Source: DATMQA01 sp035566895
GTDB lineage: Bacteria; Verrucomicrobiota; Verrucomicrobiia; Limisphaerales; UBA8199
Reading direction: 5' to 3'
DNA length: 57,963 nucleotides
NCBI GenBank assembly: GCA_035566895.1
Contig: DATMQA010000219.1
Coordinates: 1-57,963, forward strand
The notes under the pieces are model-generated. The model was given only the letters and a program-made list of their open reading frames with translations, had not been told where the DNA came from and searched no databases. The translations under genes were made by a program, and so were the position numbers. Positions 40,911 to 50,658 of the stretch are shown here, in pieces; the first letter of the stretch is position 1, and every line of letters starts with the position of its first letter.

Positions 40911-42497
40911 CTAGGGTTTCAGGTTGGCAGGTTGAATCGCAGTGGAAAAAGCAAACAAGTGCGTGTTCGAGGAAATGTACAGGACGCCGTTGGCGACTAC
41001 CGGAGTCGAATAGACCGGCGCGCCCAGGTTTGTTTCGCTGAGAAGCTTTTTCTCCTTGCTGGCCGCGAAAACCGCCAGGCCGCCGTCCTCGTCGCCCACA
41101 TAGACCTTGCCGTCGGCCACTAGGGTCGAGCCCCAGATGTGCGCCTTGAGGTCGTGCGTCCAGTAGAGCTTGCCGGTCTCGGCGTCGAAGCAATAGACGT
41201 AACCCGAGAAATCACCGATAAAGAGCAAGCCGTCGGGCGTGAGCGAGACGGTCGAAAGGCTGCGGTGGATTTTGTCGTACGACCAGATTTTCCCGGTCTT
41301 GGTGCTGTCACCGGTCTTGGTAGCGTCAATGCAAGTGAGGATGCCAACGCCTTCGCCATGTTCGGGGTCCTGGCCAACCGCCGTATAAACACGGTTCTTC
41401 CAAAAGACGGGTGTGGCATTGATTTCACTCGGACCCTCGGCCTCGGGGTATTTGAACTTCTTGCGCTCGGGAGGATTGACGTCACACCACCAGACCTTTT
41501 TCAGGTAACTGCTGTCGCCTTCTTTGACGGGTTTGGGGTCAAATGCATAGCAAACGCCGTCGCCGCCACCGTAGAATATGAGCTGGCGCCCGTTGACAAC
41601 GCCGGCGGAGGGGGAACTCCACAGGCCGTGAAAAATGCGCGGGCCGACCTTCGCATCATCCTCGCCAAGAAACTCGCCGGTGCGTTTGTTCAACGCGATC
41701 AGGCTGGGCGCGTTGGGCGCCGGGATGTTCGAGTGCGTCCAGTCCTGGCCATTGGAAGTGTTGACATAAACGATGTCCTCAACGATCAGCGGCGCGCCGT
41801 CCGAGGCGTTGTGGGGAAAGACGCCGAGCTCGTCGATCATGTCGAATCGCCAGATGATGTCGCCGTCCTTGGGACCGGGTTCGATGGGAGGAGCCGGCCG
41901 CTCAGTGGGCTTGCCCTTGTCGAGAATGACGTCCTTGACCACATATTTTGCCTCATCCTTGAAGGGGCCGTCGTTGCCGTTGGCCATGCCGTTGATGTCC
42001 AAACACAGCACCTCGCAACGGCTGCTCACAACATAGACGCGGTCGTTTTCGATGGTCGGGGAGGACAGCAGGCCTAGGCTCTCCCAATCGTTGACCTTCC
42101 CGGAAGCCAGCTTGGGCACCACCTGTTGCCACAGCAACTCGCCGGTGTTCTCGTCGAAGCACATCAGGATGCTACGGTCGCCAACGTGCCGCGGATCGCG
42201 TGGGTTCTCGTTATTGGTCCCGATGAAGACTTTGCCATGAGCGACAGTGACGTTTCCGTAGCTCTGCGAGCCGAGTTTGGCGACCCACTTCAGGTTTTCA
42301 AGATTGGAGCGGTCGATTTCCTCGGTCCCCGGCTTGAACTTGATATCGTTGGACCTGTCCTTGGTGAAATGGTCGGGCAGACCCTTGGCGGGGCAATACA
42401 TATTGCGCGCGGGGGCGCCGCCCCATTGGGGCCAATCCTGGGCGTGCAGGGAAGAGGCGAGTAAGACTGCGGCGAGCGGAGAAGCGATGTAACTCAT
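40911..42497 (-). CDS. Secreted PQQ-like propeller protein, PVA-dehydrogenase-like
   Basis: 528 residues. The signal peptide (ASPLAAVLLASSLHAQ) is followed by the cap DWPQWGGAPARNMYCPAKGL. Eight blades are visible, several with PQQ-family W-docking ends (ILMCFDENTGELLWQQ, YVYCFDAETGKLYWTHDL). A long insert (PAPPIEPGPKDGDIIWRFDM) widens one blade, and a Lys/Glu-rich stretch (NPPERKKFKYPEAEGPS) a second. No CXXCH is present. It is the second propeller gene in an operon leading to DUF3311 and the symporter, six bases after the previous stop. A substrate-binding or processing role for the symporter is possible. Confidence 0.9.
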   Translation of the reverse strand: MSYIASPLAAVLLASSLHAQDWPQWGGAPARNMYCPAKGLPDHFTKDRSNDIKFKPGTEEIDRSNLENLKWVAKLGSQSYGNVTVAHGKVFIGTNNENPRDPRHVGDRSILMCFDENTGELLWQQVVPKLASGKVNDWESLGLLSSPTIENDRVYVVSSRCEVLCLDINGMANGNDGPFKDEAKYVVKDVILDKGKPTERPAPPIEPGPKDGDIIWRFDMIDELGVFPHNASDGAPLIVEDIVYVNTSNGQDWTHSNIPAPNAPSLIALNKRTGEFLGEDDAKVGPRIFHGLWSSPSAGVVNGRQLIFYGGGDGVCYAFDPKPVKEGDSSYLKKVWWCDVNPPERKKFKYPEAEGPSEINATPVFWKNRVYTAVGQDPEHGEGVGILTCIDATKTGDSTKTGKIWSYDKIHRSLSTVSLTPDGLLFIGDFSGYVYCFDAETGKLYWTHDLKAHIWGSTLVADGKVYVGDEDGGLAVFAASKEKKLLSETNLGAPVYSTPVVANGVLYISSNTHLFAFSTAIQPANLKP

Positions 42498-42503
42498 TTA
42501 ACG

Positions 42504-44843
42504 TCAATCCGGTGTTACCTCGATATTGTCAATATAAACCCGCATGTCCTGCGGGGAAAAGCCAAACAACCCGGGCGACCCGGCCGCGTGGGCGGTCTTG
42601 TGGGGAACCTCGATAGTCCACTTTTCCGGTTCGGCCTCATCGCGCTTCCAGGCCTTGGCCCGGACCGCGGCCGAACTATCCGGGTTCATGTCCACTCTGG
42701 TCTTGAGGTGATACCAAACGTTCGGCGACCATTTGAAGTCCTCGGCCACGCGCAGCCGCTCCTGATTCGAGTTGACCTCCAGCTTTTGTTCATTGCCCTT
42801 GAGCACGATTAGGTAACGCTGGTTGATCAGACCGACTTCGGACATCTTGCGCCGGTTGCCATCGCTCATCACATCCGCCTGAAGAGTGTAATGTTTCATG
42901 TCCGGCGTGCCAATGAAGACGGTCGCACGCTGGAAAAACCGGTTGTCGGTGGTCTTTGCCAGGACTTTGCTGCCATCCTTTTCACGCACGTCGAACTTGA
43001 ACCGCGCCCCGATCCACGGCAGTGGCGGATAGGCAAACGCGGTGCCTTCGGAGTTCGTCTCCGAGAGAACGAACGACTCGAAGTCCTGCTTTATCGGCAG
43101 GTTAGGCATTACCCGGCCGCGCAAGTAGCCTTTCAACCCTCCCACGGTCGCTTCAAACGCGCCCGCCGACACCAGCGGGTCGGGCGCGACCACGAGCTCG
43201 CCCATGTCATTGAAGGCGCCTTTCAGGGTCGCCTTTACCTTCGCCGTCGCGGGAATATAGCTGGCCCACTTCACCTGGGTTGGCGTAATTGATTCCTCAA
43301 CCGTGAAACCGTCCGCGTCCAGCGAACGCACCCGGAAGGTCGCCTTCTCGCCCGGATGCAACAGCACTTCCGACGGAATCACCTGAAGCTGCGTCGCCTT
43401 GCCCGCCGCAGGCCAAGGCTTCTCCGGCAGCGCTGCCGGCAAGCCAGAGTTGTCCTGCTTCCGGCCCCAGCAATACAGGTGGCGCGTGGTTTGCAGGTAA
43501 AGCTTGCCGTTGTAGGCGACCGGCGTGCCGAAGCACCGGCCGTCGAGTTCGGCGTGGCACAGCACTTCATCTTCCTTGTCAGTCGGTTTTATGATGTAAA
43601 AGCCGCCCTTCGTTCCGGCCCCACCCTCTCCACTGCTCTTCGTCGCGGGGTCATCGAGGATGGGCACGTAAAGTTTGCCGTCAGCAAACAGCGGACAGGA
43701 GTTGCGCTGCTCGATGCCGAGCTTGAGTTTCCATTTGATCGCGCCGCTATTCGCCTCGATGCAGCACAGGTCGCCCTTCTCGGCCACGATATAGATCAGG
43801 TCTCCGACGAGGATGGGCGAGCTGGTTGAGGAGGAGATGTCGTCGGCCCATAACTCAAGTTGTTTGCGCGCGAGCACGACCGGTCCAGCGGCGGCGTTGG
43901 CCGGCATCACGTCGGGCATCTTCAGCGCGACCATCTGGCCAAGCTCGTAAGGCGTGCCGTAAATGGCGATGATCTTGTCGTTGTTATGCACGAGCACGGT
44001 CGCGTTGATGCCGGCGCGGAAAAGTCCTACCCGCCAGAGCGGGTCTCCCGTCCGCGCGTTCACGCAGACCACGCTGCCATCGCCGGTGGCGGCAAAAAAC
44101 ACGCGCTTGCCGCGATACCAGCCGAATTGCGGATGCGAAAAGGAATTGTCCTTGGGCGGAGCGCCGGGGCTGGAGGCCCAGACTAGTTCGCCGGTTTTCT
44201 TGTCGAAGGCATAAAAGCGGTCGGCCCCCGGTCCTTGCACGCCCCAATTGGCCGTGATCCCGCGGGTGATGACGAGTTCGCCGTCAATGGCCGGCGATGC
44301 CGTCCGGCTGTTCGGGAAGGTCAGCCGTCCCAACTCCTCCACGAGCGAGTGGTGCCACACCAACTTGCCGTCCGCAGTAAACGCCGCCAGGATGCCTTGC
44401 GTCCCCTGAATATAGACGTTTCCGGTCTCAGGATCGAGCGCCGGGCTGGCTGTGGCGTAGCGCAGATAAACGGTGTCGCTGAGATAATCGTTGTAGAGGT
44501 GTTGCCACAGCTTCTGCCCGGTCGCGGCGTCGAAACAAGCCACTCCCTCTTGTAAATCCGGCCCCGTCCCCAGGTAGCCCATCGAGTAGAGTTTGCCATC
44601 GGCGATAACCGGCGCGGATTGGCCGGGAAAATCAACCACCCAAAGCGCGTCCTGCACCGACACCTTGGCCGGCAGCCCTGTCTCGCGCGAAACGCCAGTC
44701 TGCTCCGGTCCGCGCCAGCTCAGCCAGCCGCGCACCGTCCCGCCTAGGGCGGAAGACGCGGTCAGAGCGGAAATAATGGCCCACCTCGCCGCAAACGTGG
44801 CGAGCAACCAAAGCCAAGCCTTTCGCTCCCATCGCTTCGTCAT
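42504..44843 (-). CDS. Secreted PQQ-like propeller with C-terminal jelly-roll domain
   Basis: 779 residues from the ATG at 44843, which gives an N-terminal signal (WLWLLATFAARWAIISALTA). The propeller (about 50-480) has the cap GWLSWRGPEQTGVSRETGLP and about eight blades. A small sandwich (about 490-590) follows, with PSEVLLHPGEKATFRVRSLD. The last 190 residues (QDFESFVLSETNSEGTAFAY to the end) look like the concanavalin-type fold of DUF1080/LamG proteins, ending SPQDMRVYIDNIEVTPD. This suggests binding or remodelling of a polysaccharide outside the cytoplasm. It heads the propeller-propeller-DUF3311-symporter operon. Confidence 0.88.
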   Translation of the reverse strand: MTKRWERKAWLWLLATFAARWAIISALTASSALGGTVRGWLSWRGPEQTGVSRETGLPAKVSVQDALWVVDFPGQSAPVIADGKLYSMGYLGTGPDLQEGVACFDAATGQKLWQHLYNDYLSDTVYLRYATASPALDPETGNVYIQGTQGILAAFTADGKLVWHHSLVEELGRLTFPNSRTASPAIDGELVITRGITANWGVQGPGADRFYAFDKKTGELVWASSPGAPPKDNSFSHPQFGWYRGKRVFFAATGDGSVVCVNARTGDPLWRVGLFRAGINATVLVHNNDKIIAIYGTPYELGQMVALKMPDVMPANAAAGPVVLARKQLELWADDISSSTSSPILVGDLIYIVAEKGDLCCIEANSGAIKWKLKLGIEQRNSCPLFADGKLYVPILDDPATKSSGEGGAGTKGGFYIIKPTDKEDEVLCHAELDGRCFGTPVAYNGKLYLQTTRHLYCWGRKQDNSGLPAALPEKPWPAAGKATQLQVIPSEVLLHPGEKATFRVRSLDADGFTVEESITPTQVKWASYIPATAKVKATLKGAFNDMGELVVAPDPLVSAGAFEATVGGLKGYLRGRVMPNLPIKQDFESFVLSETNSEGTAFAYPPLPWIGARFKFDVREKDGSKVLAKTTDNRFFQRATVFIGTPDMKHYTLQADVMSDGNRRKMSEVGLINQRYLIVLKGNEQKLEVNSNQERLRVAEDFKWSPNVWYHLKTRVDMNPDSSAAVRAKAWKRDEAEPEKWTIEVPHKTAHAAGSPGLFGFSPQDMRVYIDNIEVTPD

Positions 44844-45309
44844 TTGAAGCGGAATTCGACTATGCATTGATGAACCATCACGGTCAGGAAACGAGGTAAA
44901 CTTTCGATGATCGGCTGTGATTTTGCAAATGGATATTGCTTATTCGTCGCATCGCATCCGAACAATTCTCCGTCGAGGTGTGGCGGCGGGCTTCCGGCCT
45001 GCCAGGGCAGACGCATCTTGCGTCGGTCCGGTAATCTGAGCGACAAGATGCCGCAGCACTGGCAGGTGCAAGGCCGCCGCCACCGTCGGTCCTGAAACGC
45101 CCGAAAGGGTCTTGCATGGGGCCGCTTCTGGCCGCACATTGGAGCCAAGGTTCCTGGCCGGGATAATCATGGCGGGGCTCCTTGTATCCGGGCTTGCGGC
45201 TTCTTACTCACAGCTTGTCAGAAGCATGAGCACACAGAATACTTTCAGATGTATGAAGGAAACCGAAGGCATGAAGGCCGGCACCCGAAAAAACGGAGGG
45301 TGCTGCGTG
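44844..45309. other. Divergent intergenic region
   Basis: About 465 bases between divergent genes. A GCATCTTG/CAAGATGC stem (about 45012-45050) is the only clear structure. The plus-strand frame of the next gene is open back to an ATG at 45112, but the GGAGGG site at 45295-45300 favours a start at 45310, so this part is probably untranslated leader and promoter DNA. Confidence 0.5.
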
Positions 45310-46857
45310 ATGAGCAGAGATTGGGCGGTCATGGCCGGCACCGTGGTGGTTCTGGCAGCATGGGCCGGCGCGCTTCGTGCCGGCACGCTCTACGTCCCCA
45401 ATTTTTCTTTTGAGTCGCCAGCCACCTCGTTTGCCGATCCCCGCGTAGATTCCTGGCAGAAGCCAACCCAACCGGGCACGTTTGACACCAACATTTTTGG
45501 AGCCTGGGACAACCTCGCGGGTGTGTTTCTGAACGCTCCGTCAACGAATGCCGACCACATTGACAACGCTGACGGCAACCAACTGGCGTATATATTCGCT
45601 TATCCGCAGGTTGCCCTTTTCCAGGATTTCAACTCCACCGACTGGTCCAACGCCGTGCCGACACACGCCTTCAACGCCAAATTTGAAGCCGGCAAATCGT
45701 ACCACCTCGCCGTTGGGCTGACCAGCAGCCGGGAGGAACCGTTGACCCCTGGTTCCACCCTGCAGTTAATGCTTTATTATCGTGATGACGCCAGCAACAT
45801 GGTGACGGTTGCAGCGACCACCGTTACCTACGACACGAATCTCTTCACCAACATCACTCATTTGGTTGACTTCCAGGTGAATGTTCCGGCGGTGAAAACC
45901 AATGACGCCTGGGCGGCAAAGAATATTGGCATCCAGTTTCAATCCACCGTTGCCCCCAACCTCATTGGCGGAGTCTGGGACCTGGACAAGGTCCGCCTGA
46001 CTGAAACGATCGACATCCCCAATTTTTCGTTTGAATCGCCCGCCACCGCGTTTGCTGATCCCCGCGTGGATTCCTGGCAGAAGCCACCGCAACCGGACAC
46101 GTTTGACACCAACATTTTTGGAGCCTGGGACAACCTGGCGGGTGTGTTCCTGAACGCTCCGTCAACGAATATCGACCACATTGACAATGCTGACGGCAAT
46201 CAACTGGCGTATTTGTTCGCTTATCCGCAGGTTGCCCTCTTTCAGGATTTCAACTCAACGGACTGGTCCAACGCGGCAGCCACGCACGCCTTCAATGCCA
46301 GGTTCAAAGCGGGCAAATCCTACACTCTCACCATTGGGCTGGTCAGCAGCCGCGAAGAACCCTTGACCCCCGGCTCCACCCTGCAGTTGAGCTTATATTA
46401 CCGCGATGGCTCCAGCAACATGGTGACGGTGGCGGCGACCACCGTGGCCTACGATACGAATATCTTCACCAACATCACTCACCTGATTGACTTCCGGGCG
46501 ACGGTGCCGGAGGTAAAAGCGAGTGATCCCTGGGCCGGGCAAAATATCGGCATCCAGTTCCTATCCACGGTTGCGCCCAACCTGATCGGGGGAGTTTGGG
46601 ACCTGGACAATGTTCGCCTGACCGAGGTGGTTGCGACCGCGCTGAACAACCCCGGCCTGACCAACGGTCAATTCAATTTCACGCTGCAAAGCGAGCCGGG
46701 ACTTCCCTTTGAAGTTCTGGCAGGCACGAACGTTACCCAACCGGCCACGAATTGGGCGAGCATCGCCACCTTCACCAACGTTACTGGCACTTTTGGGTTT
46801 ACCGACCCCGCCACGAACCTCAAGCAACGTTTCTATAGAGCGCATCAGTTGCGCTGA
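45310..46857 (+). CDS. Secreted protein with two tandem about 200-residue domains
   Basis: 515 residues. The ATG at 45310 has GGAGGG about nine bases ahead and gives a signal peptide (AVMAGTVVVLAAWAGALRAG). Two copies of a beta-rich domain follow (about 28-230 and 232-437), each starting VPNFSFESPAT or IPNFSFESPAT and containing FGAWDNLAGVFLNAPSTN, AYPQVALFQDFNSTDWSN and GVWDLD-x-VRLTE. They are near-identical, so the duplication is recent. A C-terminal module of about 65 residues ends NLKQRFYRAHQLR, like the Kelch protein at 10064-11230. Domain function is unknown; the layout resembles PEP-CTERM-type carbohydrate-binding surface proteins but no PEP-CTERM motif is present. Confidence 0.83.
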   Translation: MSRDWAVMAGTVVVLAAWAGALRAGTLYVPNFSFESPATSFADPRVDSWQKPTQPGTFDTNIFGAWDNLAGVFLNAPSTNADHIDNADGNQLAYIFAYPQVALFQDFNSTDWSNAVPTHAFNAKFEAGKSYHLAVGLTSSREEPLTPGSTLQLMLYYRDDASNMVTVAATTVTYDTNLFTNITHLVDFQVNVPAVKTNDAWAAKNIGIQFQSTVAPNLIGGVWDLDKVRLTETIDIPNFSFESPATAFADPRVDSWQKPPQPDTFDTNIFGAWDNLAGVFLNAPSTNIDHIDNADGNQLAYLFAYPQVALFQDFNSTDWSNAAATHAFNARFKAGKSYTLTIGLVSSREEPLTPGSTLQLSLYYRDGSSNMVTVAATTVAYDTNIFTNITHLIDFRATVPEVKASDPWAGQNIGIQFLSTVAPNLIGGVWDLDNVRLTEVVATALNNPGLTNGQFNFTLQSEPGLPFEVLAGTNVTQPATNWASIATFTNVTGTFGFTDPATNLKQRFYRAHQLR

Positions 46858-46869
46858 ACCTGAATTCGT

Positions 46870-47664
46870 GTGGCGCAAACGACCCGTTCACCCTCATTTC
46901 GCCGGGCTTTCACGCTCATTGAGTTGCTGGTGGTGATTGCCATCATCGCGACCCTGGCGGCGCTGCTGTTGCCAGCCCTGGCATCGGCGAAGGAAAAGGC
47001 GCAAAGGGTTGCCTGCCTCTCCAACCTCCGGCAGCTCGGCCTCGCCGTACACAGCTATGCCCCTGATTACAGCGGCAGAATTCCGTATGGTCCCCAAGCC
47101 CCGCCCTTCAGCAACCCGTCGGACTTCTATCCTTCCACCGGCGCGCCCACCAGCCTGATCTGCCTTCAGACCGGCGCCGCCGCCGGCCTGGGTTTGCTGC
47201 TCCAGCAACATATCAGCGGCCAACCCAAGGTCTTGTTCTGCCCCGCCAGCGATCAGCCGGTGGATACGGACGCCGAGCTGGCCAAGGTGGGCGTCCAACA
47301 GGCTCAATCCAGCTATTACTATCGCCACGCGGGCAACACCCTGTTGCACGATAGCTTTGGCGCCACGAACGCGCCGGCCCACCTCCAACTGGACAGTTTG
47401 GGCGACAATCGCAACGGTCTCCCCATCCGAGCCTTGGCCATTGACACCATTTTCCTCTGCCCGCCCGACTTGGCAGCGTACGGCGTCAAGCCCAGCACTC
47501 ATCACCGGCAGCGGTTCGCAGACATACTGTTCTCGGACGGCCACGTCCCTTCCCGGCCGAATGGAGACAAGCGGTTCACCGTGGACCTCACGAATTACGG
47601 CGACATCACCAGCGCCTTCGATAGGATACTCAAAGTGCTGGAGCAGGCGGACACGGAGCCTTGA
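46870..47664 (+). CDS. Type II secretion G-type prepilin-like protein (H-x9/10-DG family)
   Basis: 264 residues from a GTG at 46870. The N-terminal class III signal FRRAFTLIELLVVIAIIATL contains the G/A-F-T-L-I-E prepilin peptidase site and methylated phenylalanine. The helix continues LAALLLPALASAKEKAQRVA, then CLSNLRQLGLAVHSY. The C-terminal half carries HHRQRFADILFSDGHV, the H-x(9-10)-DG motif of the large planctomycete/verrucomicrobial family. It is likely a pseudopilin or surface protein processed by a PilD-type peptidase. It starts 12 bases after the tandem-domain gene and could share its transcript. Confidence 0.92.
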   Translation: MAQTTRSPSFRRAFTLIELLVVIAIIATLAALLLPALASAKEKAQRVACLSNLRQLGLAVHSYAPDYSGRIPYGPQAPPFSNPSDFYPSTGAPTSLICLQTGAAAGLGLLLQQHISGQPKVLFCPASDQPVDTDAELAKVGVQQAQSSYYYRHAGNTLLHDSFGATNAPAHLQLDSLGDNRNGLPIRALAIDTIFLCPPDLAAYGVKPSTHHRQRFADILFSDGHVPSRPNGDKRFTVDLTNYGDITSAFDRILKVLEQADTEP

Positions 47665-47807
47665 CTGCCTTTTGCGGACTCGACAACGTCGGCAGACCTG
47701 CGCATAAATTTGGCAGGCTCAGTTAAGGCTAGGCGTTGCCTTTGGGTTTTTGGATTGGCGGCCCAACCAACTTTATCGGCGGCTTGGCCAGACCGGAAGA
47801 ATAATAC

Positions 47808-49268
47808 ATGAACCATCGAGTTTTTGCTGAATCACGGGTGGCATTGATCGGTTTGCTCTGCTCATGCGGCGTCACGATAGCTGCCATCGCCTCGGTGGCA
47901 CCGGCGGAGAACTGGCCCCAATGGCGTGGGCCACTACAGAGCGGCGCTGCTCCTTCCGCAGACCCACCGACGACCTGGAGCGAGACGAACAATATCCGCT
48001 GGAAGGTGAAGATTCCGGGCGAGGGCTCGGCCACGCCCCTGGTCTGGGACAACCTGGTGTTCATCCAAGCGGCGATTCCTACTGGCAAGAAGCTTGAACC
48101 GAAACCGACTGATTCGGCCGAACAAAGCCCGGCCGCGCGCCCGGAGTCCAGCGACGGTCAGAACCGGAAAGGGCCTGGAGGCGGCCCCGGTGGCGGCGGC
48201 CCGGGCGGGCCAGGAAGGGGTCCGGGTGGCCGAGGCGGTGGCTTCGGTGGCGGACCCAAGCCGACCGAAGTTCTCCAATTTGCGATTTTGTGCCTGGAGC
48301 GCCAGACGGGCAAAGTTCTGTGGCAGCAGGTTGCCCGGGAGGAAGTTCCGCATGAAGGAGTCCGCCAGGGCGAGGGCACCTTCGCCTCAGCGTCAGGCGT
48401 GACCGATGGCCAGCATGTTTGGGCCTACTTCGGCTCGCGGGGCCTCTATTGCTACGACCTCAAGGGAACGTTGGTGTGGAACCGCGACCTGGGCAAAATG
48501 CGGGTCGCAATGGGGTTCGGGGAAGGCAGTTCGCCGACGCTTTACGAAGACACTCTGATTGTGAATTGGGACAATGAGGACGGCTCGTTCATTACCGCGC
48601 TGGACAAAAACACCGGCAAGACATTGTGGAAGGAATCGCGCGACGAAGGCACGTCGTGGTCCACTCCGCTCGTGGTCGAGAAGGACGGCAAAACGGAAGT
48701 GGTGGTGACCGCGACGCGCAAAATACGCAGCTACGACCCGGCCTCCGGCAAGTTGAATTGGGAATGCAGCGGGCTGACCCGCAACGTGATTCCGTCCCCG
48801 GTGGCGGACAGTGAAATGGTCTATTGCATCAGCGGCTTTCAAGGCAACGCTCTGCTGGCCATCCACCTCGGCGGCAAGGGGGACCTCACCGGCACCGACG
48901 CGGTTGCCTGGACGCACAAGAAAAGCACGCCCTATGTCCCGTCACCGCTACTTTACAATGGCAAGTTGTATTTTTACGCGAACAACAACGGCGTCCTCTC
49001 CTGCCTGGACGCCAAGACGGGCCAGGCGCTCTTTGACGCGGAACGAATCGAGGGCCTCCAGGGGGTCTATGCCTCGCCAATTGGCGCGGCTGGAAAAGTC
49101 TATCTGGCCGGGCGCAATGGCGCGACCGTCGTGCTGAAGCAAGCGGACAAATTGGAATTGCTGGCGACCAATCGGCTCGAGGACAAGTTCGATGCTTCGC
49201 CGGTGGCCGTGGGTAAGGACCTGTTATTGCGCGGCCGCGAGTATCTGTATTGTATCGCGGAGAAGTGA
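47808..49268 (+). CDS. Secreted PQQ-like propeller with Gly/Pro-rich insert
   Basis: 486 residues. The ATG at 47808 has GGAAG nine bases ahead. A signal segment (ALIGLLCSCGVTIAAIASVA) precedes the cap NWPQWRGPLQSGAAP. Between blade 1 and 2 (about residues 122-152) lies a low-complexity insert of Gly, Pro and Arg (GGGPGGGGPGGPGRGPGG), probably a flexible linker. The blades resume with LCLERQTGKVLWQQ and end EYLYCIAEK. It is the first of four consecutive plus-strand propeller genes. Confidence 0.9.
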   Translation: MNHRVFAESRVALIGLLCSCGVTIAAIASVAPAENWPQWRGPLQSGAAPSADPPTTWSETNNIRWKVKIPGEGSATPLVWDNLVFIQAAIPTGKKLEPKPTDSAEQSPAARPESSDGQNRKGPGGGPGGGGPGGPGRGPGGRGGGFGGGPKPTEVLQFAILCLERQTGKVLWQQVAREEVPHEGVRQGEGTFASASGVTDGQHVWAYFGSRGLYCYDLKGTLVWNRDLGKMRVAMGFGEGSSPTLYEDTLIVNWDNEDGSFITALDKNTGKTLWKESRDEGTSWSTPLVVEKDGKTEVVVTATRKIRSYDPASGKLNWECSGLTRNVIPSPVADSEMVYCISGFQGNALLAIHLGGKGDLTGTDAVAWTHKKSTPYVPSPLLYNGKLYFYANNNGVLSCLDAKTGQALFDAERIEGLQGVYASPIGAAGKVYLAGRNGATVVLKQADKLELLATNRLEDKFDASPVAVGKDLLLRGREYLYCIAEK

Positions 49269-49294
49269 GGAACTGAAATACGTTTCGATAACGG

Positions 49295-50548
49295 ATGAAG
49301 AACCTGACTGGTCTTGCCACCTTCATTCTCCTGACTCTGGCACTGCCTGGTCCCGCTCAGGAGTGGACCCGGTTTCGCGGCCCCAACGGCACAGGCATCA
49401 GCCCGGCAAAGACCGTCCCAACGTCCTGGACGGAAAAGGATTTTAATTGGAAAGTTCCCCTGCCGGGGGCGGGCCATTCCTCGCCGGTCTTATGGGGCGA
49501 CAAAATCTTCCTGACCAGCGGTGACGACCAGGCCGGCCAGGTGTTGGTCTTCTGTATCAGCGCCGCCGATGGGCGCGTGGTTTGGCAAAAAACGTTTCCG
49601 TTCTCGACCTATCCCAAGCATAACTACAATAGTTTCGCTTCCAGCTCGCCGGCGGTGGATGAGCGTCGCGTGTACGTCTGCTGGGGTGTGCCGGCGCGCT
49701 GCACTCTCCTGGCACTCGAGCACGACGGGAAGCTGGCATGGGAAAAGGACCTGGGGCCCTTTGTCAGCCAGCATGGCAACGGCACGTCTCCGATCGTTTG
49801 CCAGGATAAAGTGATTCTGGGGAATGAGCAGGATGGAGATAGTTTCCTGATTGCGGTCGATGCCGCCACCGGCGTAACCCGATGGAAGACCCCGCGCAAG
49901 ACCGCCGAAACCGCGTATTCCACCCCGTGCGTCTATCAGCCAAAAGAAGGCAAACCGGCGCTGATTTTCAACAGCCACGCACACGGCATTTCTGCGCTCG
50001 ACCCAGACAACGGGAAAGTGCTGTGGGAGTTCGCGAGCGCCTTCGACAAACGGTCCGTTAGTTCGCCGCTCGTGGCCGAAGGCTTGATTATCGGCTCGTG
50101 CGGCAGCGGTGGCGGCGGAAATTACGTCGTGGCAGTGCGGCCAGGCGAGCCGGCCAAAGGCAAAAAGCCGGAACTGGCCTACAGCATCCGCCGTTCCGCG
50201 CCTTACGTTCCCACCAGCGTCTGCGTGGGAGAGCGGCTTTTTCTTTGGGGAGACGGTGGAATTGTCAGTTGCGTGCAGGCGGCGACGGGCGAAATCAAAT
50301 GGCAGGAGCGCGTGGGCGGAGATTTCTTCGGCTCGCCGGTCTGGGTGGATGGCCGGTTGTTTTGTGTTTCGAGTCGAGGAGAGGTGGTGGTCGTAGAGGC
50401 TTCCGACCACTTCCAGGTCCTGGCCAGAAATCCTTTGGGTGAACTGACTCACAGCACCCCGGCGGTCGCTGGCGGTCGCATGTACATCCACACCAGCAAA
50501 CATTTGATCAGCGTCGGCGGCGGCAAAGAGGTCAGCGCGAAGGAATGA
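49295..50548 (+). CDS. Secreted PQQ-like propeller protein (array member 2)
   Basis: 417 residues with signal peptide NLTGLATFILLTLALPGPAQ and cap EWTRFRGPNGTGISP. Seven blades follow, with the usual D-x-x-T-G-x-x-x-W ends (DAATGVTRWKTPRK, DPDNGKVLWEFASA). A GSGGGGNYVV loop and a KPELAYSIRRSAPYVP insert precede the last two blades. It starts 26 bases after the previous gene and is likely co-transcribed. No catalytic motif is seen. Confidence 0.9.
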   Translation: MKNLTGLATFILLTLALPGPAQEWTRFRGPNGTGISPAKTVPTSWTEKDFNWKVPLPGAGHSSPVLWGDKIFLTSGDDQAGQVLVFCISAADGRVVWQKTFPFSTYPKHNYNSFASSSPAVDERRVYVCWGVPARCTLLALEHDGKLAWEKDLGPFVSQHGNGTSPIVCQDKVILGNEQDGDSFLIAVDAATGVTRWKTPRKTAETAYSTPCVYQPKEGKPALIFNSHAHGISALDPDNGKVLWEFASAFDKRSVSSPLVAEGLIIGSCGSGGGGNYVVAVRPGEPAKGKKPELAYSIRRSAPYVPTSVCVGERLFLWGDGGIVSCVQAATGEIKWQERVGGDFFGSPVWVDGRLFCVSSRGEVVVVEASDHFQVLARNPLGELTHSTPAVAGGRMYIHTSKHLISVGGGKEVSAKE

Positions 50549-50658
50549 AAGTCCGGGAGCGTGCTTCGAAGGCTTGCCGATGGGCAATTGGACATATGTC
50601 TTGAATCTGGTGAACCAGCGCCTCGATGCAACCCTGTCGGAAGTGACGACTGACATTT

